A stretch of 64,000 nt of DNA from Maridesulfovibrio frigidus DSM 17176 (GCF_000711735.1 NZ_JONL01000010.1:82290-146289), one strand, 5' to 3'. Positions 1-9,351 are shown, counted from the stretch's first letter. A program made the numbers and translations. Notes: generated by a model not told the origin, from the letters alone.

Positions 1-1
1 T

Positions 2-391
2 AAAAAGACTGCTGGCGGGAAAGAGCTAGAAATGGTTTCTGGTTCTGATGAATTAGAAACTCTCGGCATAAAGATGGCTACGAAAACAGAGATTATCAGT
101 TTGCGCGAACATGGCTGGAAGCCCAGTAAGGCAGAAGGGCTGGCATTGCTCCCTGATATGAGAACGATAGCTGTATGTTCAGATAATGATTTTGGATTCG
201 GATCTGTCACTGTGAATCCGGTGGAAGATAAAAAGGGGAAGGACGTTAAGAAGGCTACAAAGTATGTCATAGATGATGGCAAGCTTACTTACGATGGAGG
301 TGAAGTTCAGACATCATTTGAACTTCAGGCTACGGGAGAGAAGGGTGGATTTTGGATGATTAAGCTTCCGAAGACAATTGATCAATATTAA
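2..391 (+). CDS. C-terminal part of an esterase-like phytase-family protein (5' truncated by window)
   Basis: The reading frame is open from the first bases of the window, so the true start lies upstream; the ATG at 32 is internal. The visible 129 residues contain a stretch (AEGLALLPDMRTIAVCSDND) that resembles the final beta-propeller blade of the 'esterase-like activity of phytase' family, where a phrase like 'LPDGRTLYVASDND' recurs. Such proteins are usually secreted or periplasmic, but the signal peptide would be outside the window. A strong rho-independent terminator follows 54 bases after the stop. The substrate cannot be deduced. The family call rests on one motif and the overall pattern. 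Confidence 0.55.
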   Translation, partial: KKTAGGKELEMVSGSDELETLGIKMATKTEIISLREHGWKPSKAEGLALLPDMRTIAVCSDNDFGFGSVTVNPVEDKKGKDVKKATKYVIDDGKLTYDGGEVQTSFELQATGEKGGFWMIKLPKTIDQY

Positions 392-444
392 TTGGTTCGT
401 TGTGTGTCGTTATGAAATAGTTTGATGGCTTTAGTTTATTATTG

Positions 445-477
445 GGCTGTGGGGTTAACCTCACAGCCTTTTTTTTG
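445..477 (+). terminator. Rho-independent terminator
   Basis: Ten-base-pair stem (GGCTGTGGGG at 445-454 with CCTCACAGCC at 459-468, one G-U pair), TTAA loop, then eight T residues. It ends the phytase-like gene and separates it from the convergent toxin remnant. Confidence 0.9.
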
Positions 478-500
478 GATTTTCACTTACGGTGATGTTC

Positions 501-1478
501 TCAATTTTCTTTTATTTCGCCTTTTCTCTTTTTTCGCATGATTTCTTGAGCGCCTTTTTTTGTTTCAGGATGTGTAAGCGGACTAGCCTTTTTGTGAATC
601 GCGTCCCCAGATTCTCCTGCGATTTCCATTCCGGCTTCGCCTGCAATGCCGCCTATTTTTCCTAAAGAACTTCCAACTTTGTCTGGAAAACTTCTTTTCC
701 TTTCATAATAGCCAAGAATTTCAGAGGGGTCTGAATGTCTAGGCACAGAGCTATCGGTTTACTGTATTTTTTCGTGCTTAGTGTTTTTCTTATCTCCGTC
801 TTTTTCTTTCTCCTCACTCTTCCCCTTAAGCCCATCCCGATCCACAAAATTATTCGGATCATCCCAGCAGTAGCCATAAACATCTACATCGTCGCCAGCA
901 AACCCTATAGGATCAGGAGTGGCAAAACGTCCAACTTCAGGGCCATACTCACGGTATCCGAAATGAACTAGGCCGGTGTCTTTAGCGAGAAGTCCCGCAG
1001 CGAATCCTGAGGAATATCAATAGTTCCATCAGTATCGACAATGAGATTGCCAAACGAATCACATATAATTTGCTTTACCTTCTTCGTCATACGCGAAGAC
1101 TTTCACATTTTGCCCCGCGCCATCGGCTACAGCTTCAAGTGTCGTAAAGTCCTTCCATAGATACTTTTCGGTAACCGTTCCATTAACAGATTTGGCTATG
1201 CGCATATCTTCGGAATCAAAATGATATTCGATAATACGACCATCAGGCAATTGAGCTTTGTGAAGCACGCCTTTTGGCAGATACGAATGTTTTGTAATCT
1301 GCCCATGGTCATGCTTCAAAACAAGCCGACCTTTGGCGTCGTAAGAATACTTAACCTCGCCAGCCTGAATAAGTTTCAGATTCTTATCGTAAACATACTG
1401 ACGCTCACCAAAACTTACAGTGCCAGCGAAAAGACGCTCGCCAAACTTACCGTACTCGTACGACTCACTGCTTCAGCT
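501..1478 (-). pseudogene. RHS-repeat/polymorphic toxin remnant, frameshifted
   Basis: Read on the minus strand, this is the 3' part of an RHS/YD-repeat protein. From about 1478 to 1059 one frame carries YD repeats (YEYGKFGERLFAG, YSYDAKGRLVLKH, RIIEYHFDSEDMRIAKS) and then meets a stop. A second frame continues it (CDSFGNLIVDTDGTID), and a third carries the diagnostic RHS core end (FGYREYGPEVGRFATPDPIG, then YGYCWDDPNNFVDRDG). That frame stops at 759-761 and stays open afterwards to 501, encoding a Gly/Lys-rich tail (GTG at 746, KIGGIAGEAGMEIAGESGD) that may be the old toxin tip. Two frame breaks, one nonsense codon and a missing N-terminus show that the gene is dead. RHS proteins normally exceed 1,000 residues and deliver C-terminal toxins. 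Confidence 0.85.
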
Positions 1479-1497
1479 ATGATTTAATAGGTATTAA

Positions 1498-1641
1498 ATT
1501 ATTTATTCTGCGATTTTGATAGAATTTGAGAGGGATAATCAGAATTTAGGCGTAGGACTGCCAGATGACGAGATTACGGGGAAGTACAAAAAATATAGGA
1601 ATGACAATGTTATAGAATATGGCAAAGCGAAAGGCTAATCT
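1498..1641 (+). pseudogene. Short coding-like fragment, unidentified
   Basis: A 47-codon open stretch without a good start reads as plausible protein (LPDDEITGKYKKYRNDNVIE near its centre) and ends at TAA 1639-1641. It lies directly beyond the truncated 5' end of the RHS remnant on the opposite strand. It could be the tail of another displaced toxin or immunity gene, but no family is recognised and it may be chance. Confidence 0.3.
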
Positions 1642-1728
1642 CACAGGCCAATTGTAATACCCTGAAACGGTAAATCTATTTTGGATGGCGCGTGGCTAAA
1701 GTATAAAGTAAAGTTCGACGGCGGATGA

Positions 1729-2781
1729 TTACTTACGCCATTTATATTTGGAATCCTTATTCTTCTTTCTGCCGGATTCAGATTTTCGTTTAACTCTTTC
1801 AGCGATATTTTCTTTGTTCAGTTCAGATTCTTCAATAAGTTTTTGATAATTATCAAGTCTGCGTTGATCTATTATTCCATCTTCAAGAGCGGCTCTAATT
1901 GCACAGCCCGGCTCATTTTTATGACTGCAATCTGCAAATTTACATTGCTCTGTCAATTCTGAAACTTCATTGAATGCGTTGTATACTCCAGACTCACAAT
2001 CATAAAGCTGTAGCTCTCTGATTCCCGGAACATCAATCAAAAGTGCGCCAGAAGGCATAACGTGGAGGGATCTGGATGTAGTGGTGTGCCGCCCTTTATC
2101 ATCACCAACACGGATAGCTCCGACCTTTTGCTTGCTAGTGCCATTTATGGTGTTAAGCAGTGTAGACTTGCCAACGCCTGATGAGCCTAAAAGAACAAGT
2201 GACTCGCCTTTACCAAACCAATTTTGTAAAGCCTTAACGCTCTCAGTGTCTTTGGAATTTACAACCATTACCGGCATGGAATCATGTAGCTTTTGAGCCT
2301 TTTCGAGATATTCTTGTGGGTCCTCGGCTAAATCTGCTTTGGTTAGGACCATCACAAATTCAATGTCTGCTTCCATAGCAAGGCATATATACCGCTCAAG
2401 GCGATTCAAATTAAATTCGGTATTGCAGGATGAGACAATAAGCAGTGTGTTGATATTGGCCGCGATAGGCTGGAGTTTTATTTCCTGCCCCGGGCTCATG
2501 CGTTGAAGTAGACTGCTGCGTTCAAGTAAACGAGTAGGAACCTGCGTTTCTTTGTTAAGTAATAGCCAGTCACCGACAGTAGGCTGTTCATTTAGACTGC
2601 CCACGCCAGTTTCTGCGATTTGCAAAAGAAGTTCTTCTTTTCCAGTGGATACGACCAGATGTCCCTTATGAGTTTTGGTAACTCTGGCGGGGAGGGTAGT
2701 GTCTTGCTCTTCGGAAGAAAGTTGTTCTTGGAAGGATGGTTTCCAGCCAAGTTCGTCTAGGGAATATTCGATTTGATTCAA
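1729..2781 (-). CDS. rsgA: Ribosome small-subunit-dependent GTPase A (RsgA)
   Basis: A circularly permuted GTPase that binds the 30S subunit and checks late ribosome assembly in the cytoplasm. The 350 residues show the family order: an N-terminal OB-fold, then G4 (TKAD, 147-150), G1/P-loop (GSSGVGKST, 199-207), the switch segment (GRHTTT, 230-235) and G3 (DVPG, 250-253), then a C-terminal zinc knuckle with Cys280, Cys285, His287 and Cys293. The Lys/Arg-rich tail (about 329-350) suits RNA binding. The start is TTG at 2781 with a GAGG ribosome site at 2787-2790. It stands alone; the neighbours do not suggest an operon. Length and motifs are typical. Confidence 0.96.
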   Translation of the reverse strand: MNQIEYSLDELGWKPSFQEQLSSEEQDTTLPARVTKTHKGHLVVSTGKEELLLQIAETGVGSLNEQPTVGDWLLLNKETQVPTRLLERSSLLQRMSPGQEIKLQPIAANINTLLIVSSCNTEFNLNRLERYICLAMEADIEFVMVLTKADLAEDPQEYLEKAQKLHDSMPVMVVNSKDTESVKALQNWFGKGESLVLLGSSGVGKSTLLNTINGTSKQKVGAIRVGDDKGRHTTTSRSLHVMPSGALLIDVPGIRELQLYDCESGVYNAFNEVSELTEQCKFADCSHKNEPGCAIRAALEDGIIDQRRLDNYQKLIEESELNKENIAERVKRKSESGRKKNKDSKYKWRK

Positions 2782-2921
2782 TGAGACCTCTTAAAATGCG
2801 AAAATTTGGATATTCAACTCTTACTTAATTAGAAAACTTACGTAACAAATAAAGAACAAGCAAGAGCCATTTTGGAACCTTTAACAGCTTTTGCAGTTAA
2901 TGTTCTCTTTCTGTTTTACTT

Positions 2922-2957
2922 TATCACCTGCTGTGATATAATCCAAGTAGGATTATA
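2922..2957. promoter_or_regulatory. Two overlapping inverted repeats upstream of the kinase-like gene
   Basis: TATCAC-5 nt-GTGATA (2922-2938) and TATAATCC-5 nt-GGATTATA (2937-2957) overlap by two bases and end 40 bases before the start codon at 2998. Either could be an operator or an mRNA hairpin. The first resembles generic dyad operators, but no regulator can be named. Confidence 0.4.
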
Positions 2958-2997
2958 AGCCTTGTTTGGTGTTTAAAACGACATCAGGAGTGTGGCT

Positions 2998-3963
2998 ATG
3001 AGTAGTGAAGTCAGAGATCTTATCAATAAATACTTGCCTGATTCTACAATGTCCCGTTTCGGGAAGGTTTTTATAGATACAACCCAGTTTATGAATATTG
3101 ACTATAGTGATGTCATAAAACTTGGTACTGAACATTTTTTGGTGCTAAAAAATGAACAGGAACGGCGTTTTGGATTATCCGATCCGAAATATTGGGTTAA
3201 GAGAGGCAAGCATTTAGAGTCTGGGCAGCCTCAAATTTTGAAGCTAGCTTTTTACGAAAAATTCCCAATGCACATCGGGCCATTTGAAATTAACTGCTAT
3301 AGAAGCCCGCGCAAGGAAGCTAGAATTCTGGAACTTGTGAAGGGTGATACGCGCTTTATGCAGGGGTGCTCTAATTATGATGTAGCTGGCAACAATGTAA
3401 GGGTGCTGGACATAATACGTGGCAAGCGTCTTGATGTGGTTGTACACAACATACCTGTCGATCATAAAACTTATTTTCACGAGCATTTTCCTAAAATTTT
3501 AGAGAAGTATATTGACTCGTGCGATGCAATCAAGTTTCTACATGACAATGACGAAAAGCACGGTGATATTCGCCGGGATCATTTGTGGGTAGAAAGTGGA
3601 ACTGGTGCGTATAGGTGGATCGATTTTGATTATGCCTTTGAGTTATATGAAAATCCATTCGGACTGGATCTTTTTGGATTAGGATCCATTCTTATTTATC
3701 TTGCCGGTAAAGCAAATTTAACAATGCAGACTATGCTCGAACTGGGCATAGATAATTCCATTCTCAGCACCTTGAATACTGGGGATTATTCTATTGTTAT
3801 CGGCAATAGAGTCGTTAATGTTCAGAAAATATATAGTTATATTCCAAGTTCGCTGAATAACATTTTAATGCATTTCGCATCATCAACTTCGGTCTTTTAT
3901 GAGTCTGTAGATGAGTTGCTGATCGATATGAGAAAATGTTTAAAGGAAATTCGTAAATTATAA
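2998..3963 (+). CDS. Protein-kinase-like fold protein
   Basis: A 321-residue soluble protein with kinase-like landmarks in its C-terminal half: a catalytic-loop-like HGDIRRDHLW (188-197) and a metal-binding-loop-like WIDFDYAFE (207-215, in the place of DFG). The N-terminal lobe has LKLAFYEKF (81-89), possibly carrying the ATP lysine, but no clear glycine loop. This pattern is closer to the aminoglycoside-phosphotransferase/lipopolysaccharide-kinase branch than to classical Ser/Thr kinases. I chose ATG 2998 because AGGAG at 2986-2990 is 7 bases from it but only one base from the GTG at 2992. A universal stress protein follows after 54 bases, which suggests co-expression. The substrate is unknown. 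Confidence 0.65.
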   Translation: MSSEVRDLINKYLPDSTMSRFGKVFIDTTQFMNIDYSDVIKLGTEHFLVLKNEQERRFGLSDPKYWVKRGKHLESGQPQILKLAFYEKFPMHIGPFEINCYRSPRKEARILELVKGDTRFMQGCSNYDVAGNNVRVLDIIRGKRLDVVVHNIPVDHKTYFHEHFPKILEKYIDSCDAIKFLHDNDEKHGDIRRDHLWVESGTGAYRWIDFDYAFELYENPFGLDLFGLGSILIYLAGKANLTMQTMLELGIDNSILSTLNTGDYSIVIGNRVVNVQKIYSYIPSSLNNILMHFASSTSVFYESVDELLIDMRKCLKEIRKL

Positions 3964-4017
3964 TTCCTGAAAGAGTCTAACTCCAAAAAGGTCCAAATTT
4001 CGAAGGAGGATATTACC

Positions 4018-4506
4018 ATGACACTAAATAAGATTCTCGTAGCATTTGATGGGTCTGAGAACTCTTATAAGGCTATTGAATATGTCGGCAATATTATAAA
4101 ACATTGCCCGATCTGCGGAGTTACGATTCTGCATGTTGAACGTCTTCCTGATAAGGATCTTTTTAAAGATGATGATGCATGGGCAATCCAGTGTGAAAAA
4201 AACGAGGTTGATATTGGAAAAAAGATGTCCGAAGCCAAAGACATTCTTGTTAAAATAGGCGTATCTGGTGAAGTTGTTGTTGCGCAATATTTTGCTAGTT
4301 GCAAGTCGCCGTTTCATGATACTGATATTTGTGGAACAGGAAGAAGTATTGGTCTGGATATATTGAGAATAAGAGAAGAAGGCGATTACGATACACTTGT
4401 TGTAGGCAGGCGCGGAGTAAGCAAGGCTGAAGAATTTTTGTTTGGTTCGGTTTCAACAAAAGTGGTTCAGTCCGCAGTTGATTGTACCGTATGGGTCATA
4501 AGTTGA
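4018..4506 (+). CDS. Universal stress protein, UspA family
   Basis: A 162-residue single Usp domain. The N-terminus (ILVAFDGSENSYKAI) is the usual first strand and helix. The C-terminal ATP-binding signature G-x2-G-x9-G-S is intact (G130, G133, G143, S144), so this is probably the nucleotide-binding subclass. There is a short Cys-containing insertion around residues 90-118. The ribosome site AAGGAGGA is very strong, suggesting high expression. It lies between a kinase-like gene (54 bases upstream) and an exported binding protein (40 bases downstream), all in one direction. Usp proteins respond to starvation and stress; the specific role here is not visible. Confidence 0.92.
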   Translation: MTLNKILVAFDGSENSYKAIEYVGNIIKHCPICGVTILHVERLPDKDLFKDDDAWAIQCEKNEVDIGKKMSEAKDILVKIGVSGEVVVAQYFASCKSPFHDTDICGTGRSIGLDILRIREEGDYDTLVVGRRGVSKAEEFLFGSVSTKVVQSAVDCTVWVIS

Positions 4507-4546
4507 GTTTCATTATTTATCTAAAATGAGAAGTAGGATTGCCCCA

Positions 4547-5542
4547 ATGTATTATGTTATAAGTAGAGTTGCGATTCTAGTCGCATTAATAACTTTGTTT
4601 TTACCAGTCTGTGCAAATGCGAAGCCTAAGGTGTTGGTCATCGAAAGTTATCATGCTGAATATGAATGGAATAAGAATAATGAAAAAGGTTTAGAGTCCG
4701 TTTTAAAGGGTAAAGTCGATCTTTCTTATTTTAGAATGGATACCAAGAGAGTTGTTGCTGATCAATATCAAGAAAGAGCAGATCTTGCGTGGGATGAGTA
4801 TATAAAATCTCAACCCGATGTTGTGGTATTGGCAGACGATAATGCTTTGAAGCTACTTGGTCCAAAATTTTTGAAAACAGACACTCCCGTTGTATATCTT
4901 GGAATTAATGGCAATCCTCGAAGATATATCGAACTCAATAAAAATATTACAGGGGTGCTTGAGCGCCCATTATATAAGAGATCTGTTAAGTATTTAAAAC
5001 AAATTCTTAATCTTGATAAGAGTAAAATTTTAATTTTATTGGATACTGGAACAACTGCAAAAGTGTTAATGGATTCAGTGTTTGACGGTATGTATTCTGC
5101 AAAAATTGGTGACATACAAATAACAATTCAAGAGGTTGCTACTTTTGAGGATTGGAAAAATATTATTAATAAGTCCGCAGATGACGGTTATTCCGCAATA
5201 ATACTTGGCTTATTTCAAACTGTAGTTGATGATAATAATGATCATGTTAAAAGTGATGATATCTTGAAATGGACTTCTAAAAATTCTCCCGTTCCAATTT
5301 TTGGTTTTTGGGAAATGAATGTTGGAAAGGATAAAACAATTGGTGGGCTGGTATTAAGTGGAGAAGTACAAGGCATAACTGCGGGGGAAATCGTTCTATC
5401 TATTTTAAACGGAGTGCCGGTACAACAAATAAAACCAGTAATTCCTTCCCGTGGTTTATTTGTTTTTAGTAAAACAGAATTATTTAAATGGAAAATATCA
5501 TTGCCGCGATATGTGAAGGGTATAACCAAATTTATTGAATAA
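4547..5542 (+). CDS. Orphan periplasmic ABC-type substrate-binding protein
   Basis: A 331-residue exported protein of the ABC_sub_bind/TrpX-like type. A signal peptide (hydrophobic run, then VCANA before KPKVLVIE) covers about residues 1-24. The mature part has the two-lobed pattern: VLVIESYHAEYEWNK, then PDVVVLADDNALKLLG, then PVVYLGING. The same domain occurs as the sensor part of some hybrid kinases. ATG 4547 is chosen because AGGA (4535-4538) is correctly spaced; the ATG at 4526 has no ribosome site. No permease or ATPase gene is nearby, so it may feed a sensor or a distant transporter. Confidence 0.75.
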   Translation: MYYVISRVAILVALITLFLPVCANAKPKVLVIESYHAEYEWNKNNEKGLESVLKGKVDLSYFRMDTKRVVADQYQERADLAWDEYIKSQPDVVVLADDNALKLLGPKFLKTDTPVVYLGINGNPRRYIELNKNITGVLERPLYKRSVKYLKQILNLDKSKILILLDTGTTAKVLMDSVFDGMYSAKIGDIQITIQEVATFEDWKNIINKSADDGYSAIILGLFQTVVDDNNDHVKSDDILKWTSKNSPVPIFGFWEMNVGKDKTIGGLVLSGEVQGITAGEIVLSILNGVPVQQIKPVIPSRGLFVFSKTELFKWKISLPRYVKGITKFIE

Positions 5543-5680
5543 GTTTTACTCCGTTTGCCACCGATTGAGGAATGTATTCTGTGTAGATATTCTGCACAAT
5601 AACATAGCCGTAATATAAAAATAAGTAACAGTCTGAATTGGTTTTAAATACCATAATTTATATTATCAGGAGGGGCTACT

Positions 5681-6154
5681 TTGGCTGACAAGCAACCGCG
5701 ATTGTTCAGAACATCCGCATTTCTTTCATTGACTATAGGTGTGCCGTTTTGCGTTTTCAAGTTTCTGTTCGGCCTTTTGGCTTATCAAAATGGATACGTT
5801 TTACTTAGTATTGTTATGGTAATCTGGTCAGTGATAGATCTGGCCATGAATTTTGTGCGTATCACTAAAGAGCTATTACAGCTCCGTAGGCCTGACATTG
5901 AATTTTGCTCTCTCGCTCACCTTGGGCGTAGGATCGGCAGAGCTCCACTTCTTTTGACTATTGACACATTTTTATCATTTTTTATCATTTGTTTTGTTCT
6001 ATGGTCCGGCTGGATTAAAGAGCTTTCGGAATGGGGCGCATACATGTGGTTTGGGGCTACTACTGTTAACCTTATGGGGTTGGCATTGATGAATGTTTGT
6101 ATTGAAGTTTTTACAGGTCCTAGTAAAACTGAAACTTCGCAAAAAAAAGATTAG
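5681..6154 (+). CDS. Conserved integral membrane protein, unknown function
   Basis: 157 residues with about four hydrophobic segments (near residues 13-33, 39-58, 88-108 and 117-138) and a charged C-terminus. It starts at TTG 5681 with AGGAGGGG seven bases upstream. The stop is nine bases before guanine deaminase and has its own GGAGG ribosome site, so the two are co-transcribed. No family is recognised. A part in purine uptake would fit the neighbour, but that is inference and the protein is small for a permease. Confidence 0.7.
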   Translation: MADKQPRLFRTSAFLSLTIGVPFCVFKFLFGLLAYQNGYVLLSIVMVIWSVIDLAMNFVRITKELLQLRRPDIEFCSLAHLGRRIGRAPLLLTIDTFLSFFIICFVLWSGWIKELSEWGAYMWFGATTVNLMGLALMNVCIEVFTGPSKTETSQKKD

Positions 6155-6163
6155 GAGGCTGAA

Positions 6164-7468
6164 ATGACAACAGTAACTGCCCATAGAGGGGCAATTTTTC
6201 ATTATAAAGACGATGCTAATCTTCAAAATGCTGCTGATTCATACGAGTATTTTGAAGACGGAATGCTTATAATTGAAGATGGAAAAGTTGTGGCTGCCGG
6301 GGAAGCTCCAAAGCTAATTGAAACGCTGGCCGATGGTACTACAATTATTGACCACGGTGATCAGTTGATAATGCCGGGCTTTATTGACACTCATGCTCAT
6401 TCTCCACAGGCAGGTGCTATAGCTGGTTACGGAGAACAATTGCTAGAGTGGCTGAAAGGGTATATTTTCCCTAGCGAGGAAAAATTTTCTGATCCTGTAC
6501 ATGCTCGTACTGGGGCTGCTTTTTTTCTGGATGAGCTGCTGAGAAATGGAACTACCACGGCGTCCCTTTATTCTTCATCGCACAAGGAAGCTACGGACAT
6601 TCTTTTTCAGGAAGCTGAGGCTAGGAATATGCGCATCATTGCAGGGAAGTCGCTTTCGGACCGCGATGTGCCTGAGGGGCTTCGTGATACGCCGGATTCA
6701 GCTTATGAAGACTCAAAAGAACTAATAGAAAAATGGAATGGAAAAGGGCGGCTCTTGTACGCCATCACTCCGCGTTTTGCTCCAACTTCTACTAAAGAAG
6801 AACTTGAAGTTGCTGGTCGTCTAAAGAGAGAATATCCGGATCTGTATATGCAGACTCATTTAGCTGAGAACCTCCATGAAGTTGAGCTTGTAAAATCACT
6901 TTTCCCTGAATCGAAGGATTATCTTGATGTTTATGATCATTATGGCCTGCTCGGAAAACGTACCATCTTTGGGCATAGTGTCCACCTTTCGGATAGGGAG
7001 TTTGAGCGCATAGCGGAAACAGGTTCTGTCGCATCATGGTGTCCTACATCTAACTTTTTTCTCGGCAGTGGTATTTTCGATTACGCACGGGCAAAGCGTA
7101 TGAATGCCATGATAGCAATGGGTACGGATATTGGCGGCGGTACTAGTTTTTCTATGCTGGTAACTTTGAGCGAGGCGTACAAGGGGACGGCCATTCGCGC
7201 CGAAACTAAGCTTTCGGCCTTTGATGCCTTCTACCTAATTACTTACGGGGGAGCGCGAGCACTATCGCTGGAAAACTCCATAGGTAACTTCTCGCCCGGC
7301 AAGGAAGCTGATTTCGTAGTTTTAGATTTGGAATCTACACCGCTCCTACGCTATCGTATGGAATACACCAAAACTCTGGCGGAACGGCTGTTCGTTCTCA
7401 TGACGCTCGGTGACGACAGAGCTGTTGCTAAAACATATGTTGCGGGACTGGAGCACGTTTCTAAATAA
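6164..7468 (+). CDS. guaD: Guanine deaminase
   Basis: Cytosolic zinc amidohydrolase converting guanine to xanthine and ammonia. The 434 residues carry the full set of motifs: PGFIDTHAHSPQ with His77 and His79, the family hallmark YGEQLLEWL, THLAEN with His232 and Glu235, FGHSVHLS with His271, and MGTDIGGG with Asp322. Length is normal. It follows a membrane-protein gene by nine bases. With the cytosine deaminase elsewhere in this window it points to scavenging of nucleobase nitrogen. Confidence 0.93.
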   Translation: MTTVTAHRGAIFHYKDDANLQNAADSYEYFEDGMLIIEDGKVVAAGEAPKLIETLADGTTIIDHGDQLIMPGFIDTHAHSPQAGAIAGYGEQLLEWLKGYIFPSEEKFSDPVHARTGAAFFLDELLRNGTTTASLYSSSHKEATDILFQEAEARNMRIIAGKSLSDRDVPEGLRDTPDSAYEDSKELIEKWNGKGRLLYAITPRFAPTSTKEELEVAGRLKREYPDLYMQTHLAENLHEVELVKSLFPESKDYLDVYDHYGLLGKRTIFGHSVHLSDREFERIAETGSVASWCPTSNFFLGSGIFDYARAKRMNAMIAMGTDIGGGTSFSMLVTLSEAYKGTAIRAETKLSAFDAFYLITYGGARALSLENSIGNFSPGKEADFVVLDLESTPLLRYRMEYTKTLAERLFVLMTLGDDRAVAKTYVAGLEHVSK

Positions 7469-7556
7469 AAGTTTGGTAAAATAAATTGCTTGAATAGGAT
7501 TGCATCATAACCATATAGATCAATGAATCTTTTTAAGATTTATCCATGGAGTCATA

Positions 7557-9140
7557 ATGAAATCTGGAATTCGGAATTTGAGATTTACTTTGGCCATGCT
7601 TTTAACCATTATGACAGTTTTATTGATTGCAGACCTTTCTCAGGTGTATGCTGAAAAGGTGTCACCGGAAGGAGTTCTTTCACTATTAAAGGATGGTAAT
7701 AAACGGTTTTACTCCGGCAACCCAACTCATAAGAATACTGATAGCATAAGGCTGAATCAGGCTGGAACGGAGAATCAAGGTGATCATGCATATGCAACGG
7801 TAATTACATGTTCTGATTCCAGAGTTCCCGTCGAGAGAGTTTTTGACGCCGGGGTTATGGATTTATTTGTGATTCGTGTTGCAGGAAATGTTGTTCAGAC
7901 TGACGAAGCCGGTAGCATTGAATATGGATTAGCACATGTTAACACTCCTGTTTTAGTCGTCTTAGGCCACAAGCAATGTGGCGCTGTAGAAGCCGTTACT
8001 AGTGTGGTGCAAGGTCATAGTCATACGTTTGAACGCAATATTCCACCATTGGTAGCTCCCATCGCACCAGCTGTTAAAAGGGCGATGGCTCAGCATTCAA
8101 ATATTGAAGGAAACGAGATAGTTCCTTATGCCATAACAGAAAATGTCTGGCAGTCTATTGAAGATCTATTCATGGAAAGTCCTGCTACGCGCAAGCTTTT
8201 TAAGAGTGGGAAGGTCAAAGTTGTCGGTGGTATTTATGACGTTTCTAATGGACAAGTTGAATGGCTTAGTGAGGATAAGGTTCTATCTATCCTAAAAAAA
8301 GTTGAGGCAAATCCGAAGCGCGGAATATATGCTATGGCCGCTAATGGTAAGGGCGCAGTCCCTGTTCCTAGTCCAGATGAGATTGCTAAAGGTCCCGCTG
8401 ATAAGCACACATACCCTCCTATTAAAGGTAAACCGTCTCCTTCTGAAGTAATAATGTTGCTTCAGGACGGAAATGATCGTTTTTCATCAGGTTCTACTAT
8501 TCATCCTAATTCCGGTATTTCCCGTATGAATCAGTCAGGTGCGGAAAGTCAGGGCAAGCATGCTTACGCAACTGTGATTACCTGCTCGGACTCGCGGATT
8601 CCTGTTGAGCGTGTTTTTGATGCTGGAGTTATGGACCTCTTTACGGTTCGTGTTGCTGGAAACGTTGTGCAGACTGATGAGGCTGGAAGTATTGAATATG
8701 GCCTTGCTCATGTAGATACGCCGGTTCTTGTTGTTCTTGGACACACACAGTGTGGGGCGGTAGCAGCTGTTACTAACGCGGTGCAGGGCCATGGTTCTGA
8801 GCTTGAATGGAATATTCCACCACTAGTCGCGCCTATTCTGCCTGCGGTTCAAAAAGCTATCTCCATGAATCCAGGTGTAAAAGGTGAAGAAGTAATTCCT
8901 TATGCTATTGAACAAAATGTTTGGCAGTCCATCGAAGACCTTTTCATGCAAAGTCCCGCAGCTCGGCAAATTGTAAAGACTGGCAGATCCAAGGTTATTG
9001 GCGCTATTTACGATGTTGCCACCGGACAGGTAAAGTGGCTGCCTACTGGGCAAGTTATGGGGATATTAACTCGGGTAGAGGATAATCCTGCTAGGGCTCT
9101 AAATATTATGGACGTGGGTGATTCTGAAAATTCTCAATAA
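7557..9140 (+). CDS. Exported tandem-domain beta-carbonic anhydrase
   Basis: Two complete beta-class carbonic anhydrase domains in one 527-residue chain behind a signal peptide (about 1-32, ending VYA). Domain 1 (about 37-250) has Cys85, Asp87, Arg89, His138 and Cys141; domain 2 (about 296-510) has Cys343, Asp345, Arg347, His396 and Cys399. Both keep the zinc ligands and the Asp/Arg pair, so both may be active in CO2/bicarbonate interconversion in the periplasm. The halves are very similar across the core, indicating internal duplication. A roughly 40-residue linker joins them. GGAG at 7548-7551 supports ATG 7557. Single-domain enzymes are about 220-250 residues. Confidence 0.93.
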   Translation: MKSGIRNLRFTLAMLLTIMTVLLIADLSQVYAEKVSPEGVLSLLKDGNKRFYSGNPTHKNTDSIRLNQAGTENQGDHAYATVITCSDSRVPVERVFDAGVMDLFVIRVAGNVVQTDEAGSIEYGLAHVNTPVLVVLGHKQCGAVEAVTSVVQGHSHTFERNIPPLVAPIAPAVKRAMAQHSNIEGNEIVPYAITENVWQSIEDLFMESPATRKLFKSGKVKVVGGIYDVSNGQVEWLSEDKVLSILKKVEANPKRGIYAMAANGKGAVPVPSPDEIAKGPADKHTYPPIKGKPSPSEVIMLLQDGNDRFSSGSTIHPNSGISRMNQSGAESQGKHAYATVITCSDSRIPVERVFDAGVMDLFTVRVAGNVVQTDEAGSIEYGLAHVDTPVLVVLGHTQCGAVAAVTNAVQGHGSELEWNIPPLVAPILPAVQKAISMNPGVKGEEVIPYAIEQNVWQSIEDLFMQSPAARQIVKTGRSKVIGAIYDVATGQVKWLPTGQVMGILTRVEDNPARALNIMDVGDSENSQ

Positions 9141-9183
9141 AGTTGAGTTACTTTTTGTGCATAATCTACATTCTTACATTACT

Positions 9184-9221
9184 AAAAAACGCGAAGTCCT
9201 TAGGGGCTTCGCGTTTTTTTT
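9184..9221 (+). terminator. Rho-independent terminator
   Basis: ACGCGAAG pairs with CTTCGCGT around a short loop, flanked by an A run and an eight-T run. It ends the carbonic anhydrase gene; the A run before the stem would also allow some reverse function. Confidence 0.88.
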
Positions 9222-9351
9222 AGTGATGTGTAATTGTTGCTAAAATGTAACACAATCTGCATTGATGATAATTCATAAGCTCACTACTTTGGGCTAGTTG
9301 GTTAAATAAGAAATTTATATATAATTTTATCTTGCCTAGGAGATACATTGA

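Noticed and set aside
735..1487. Plus-strand frames across the RHS remnant
   Set aside because: They are antisense to a clear RHS core and show no domain or start signal.
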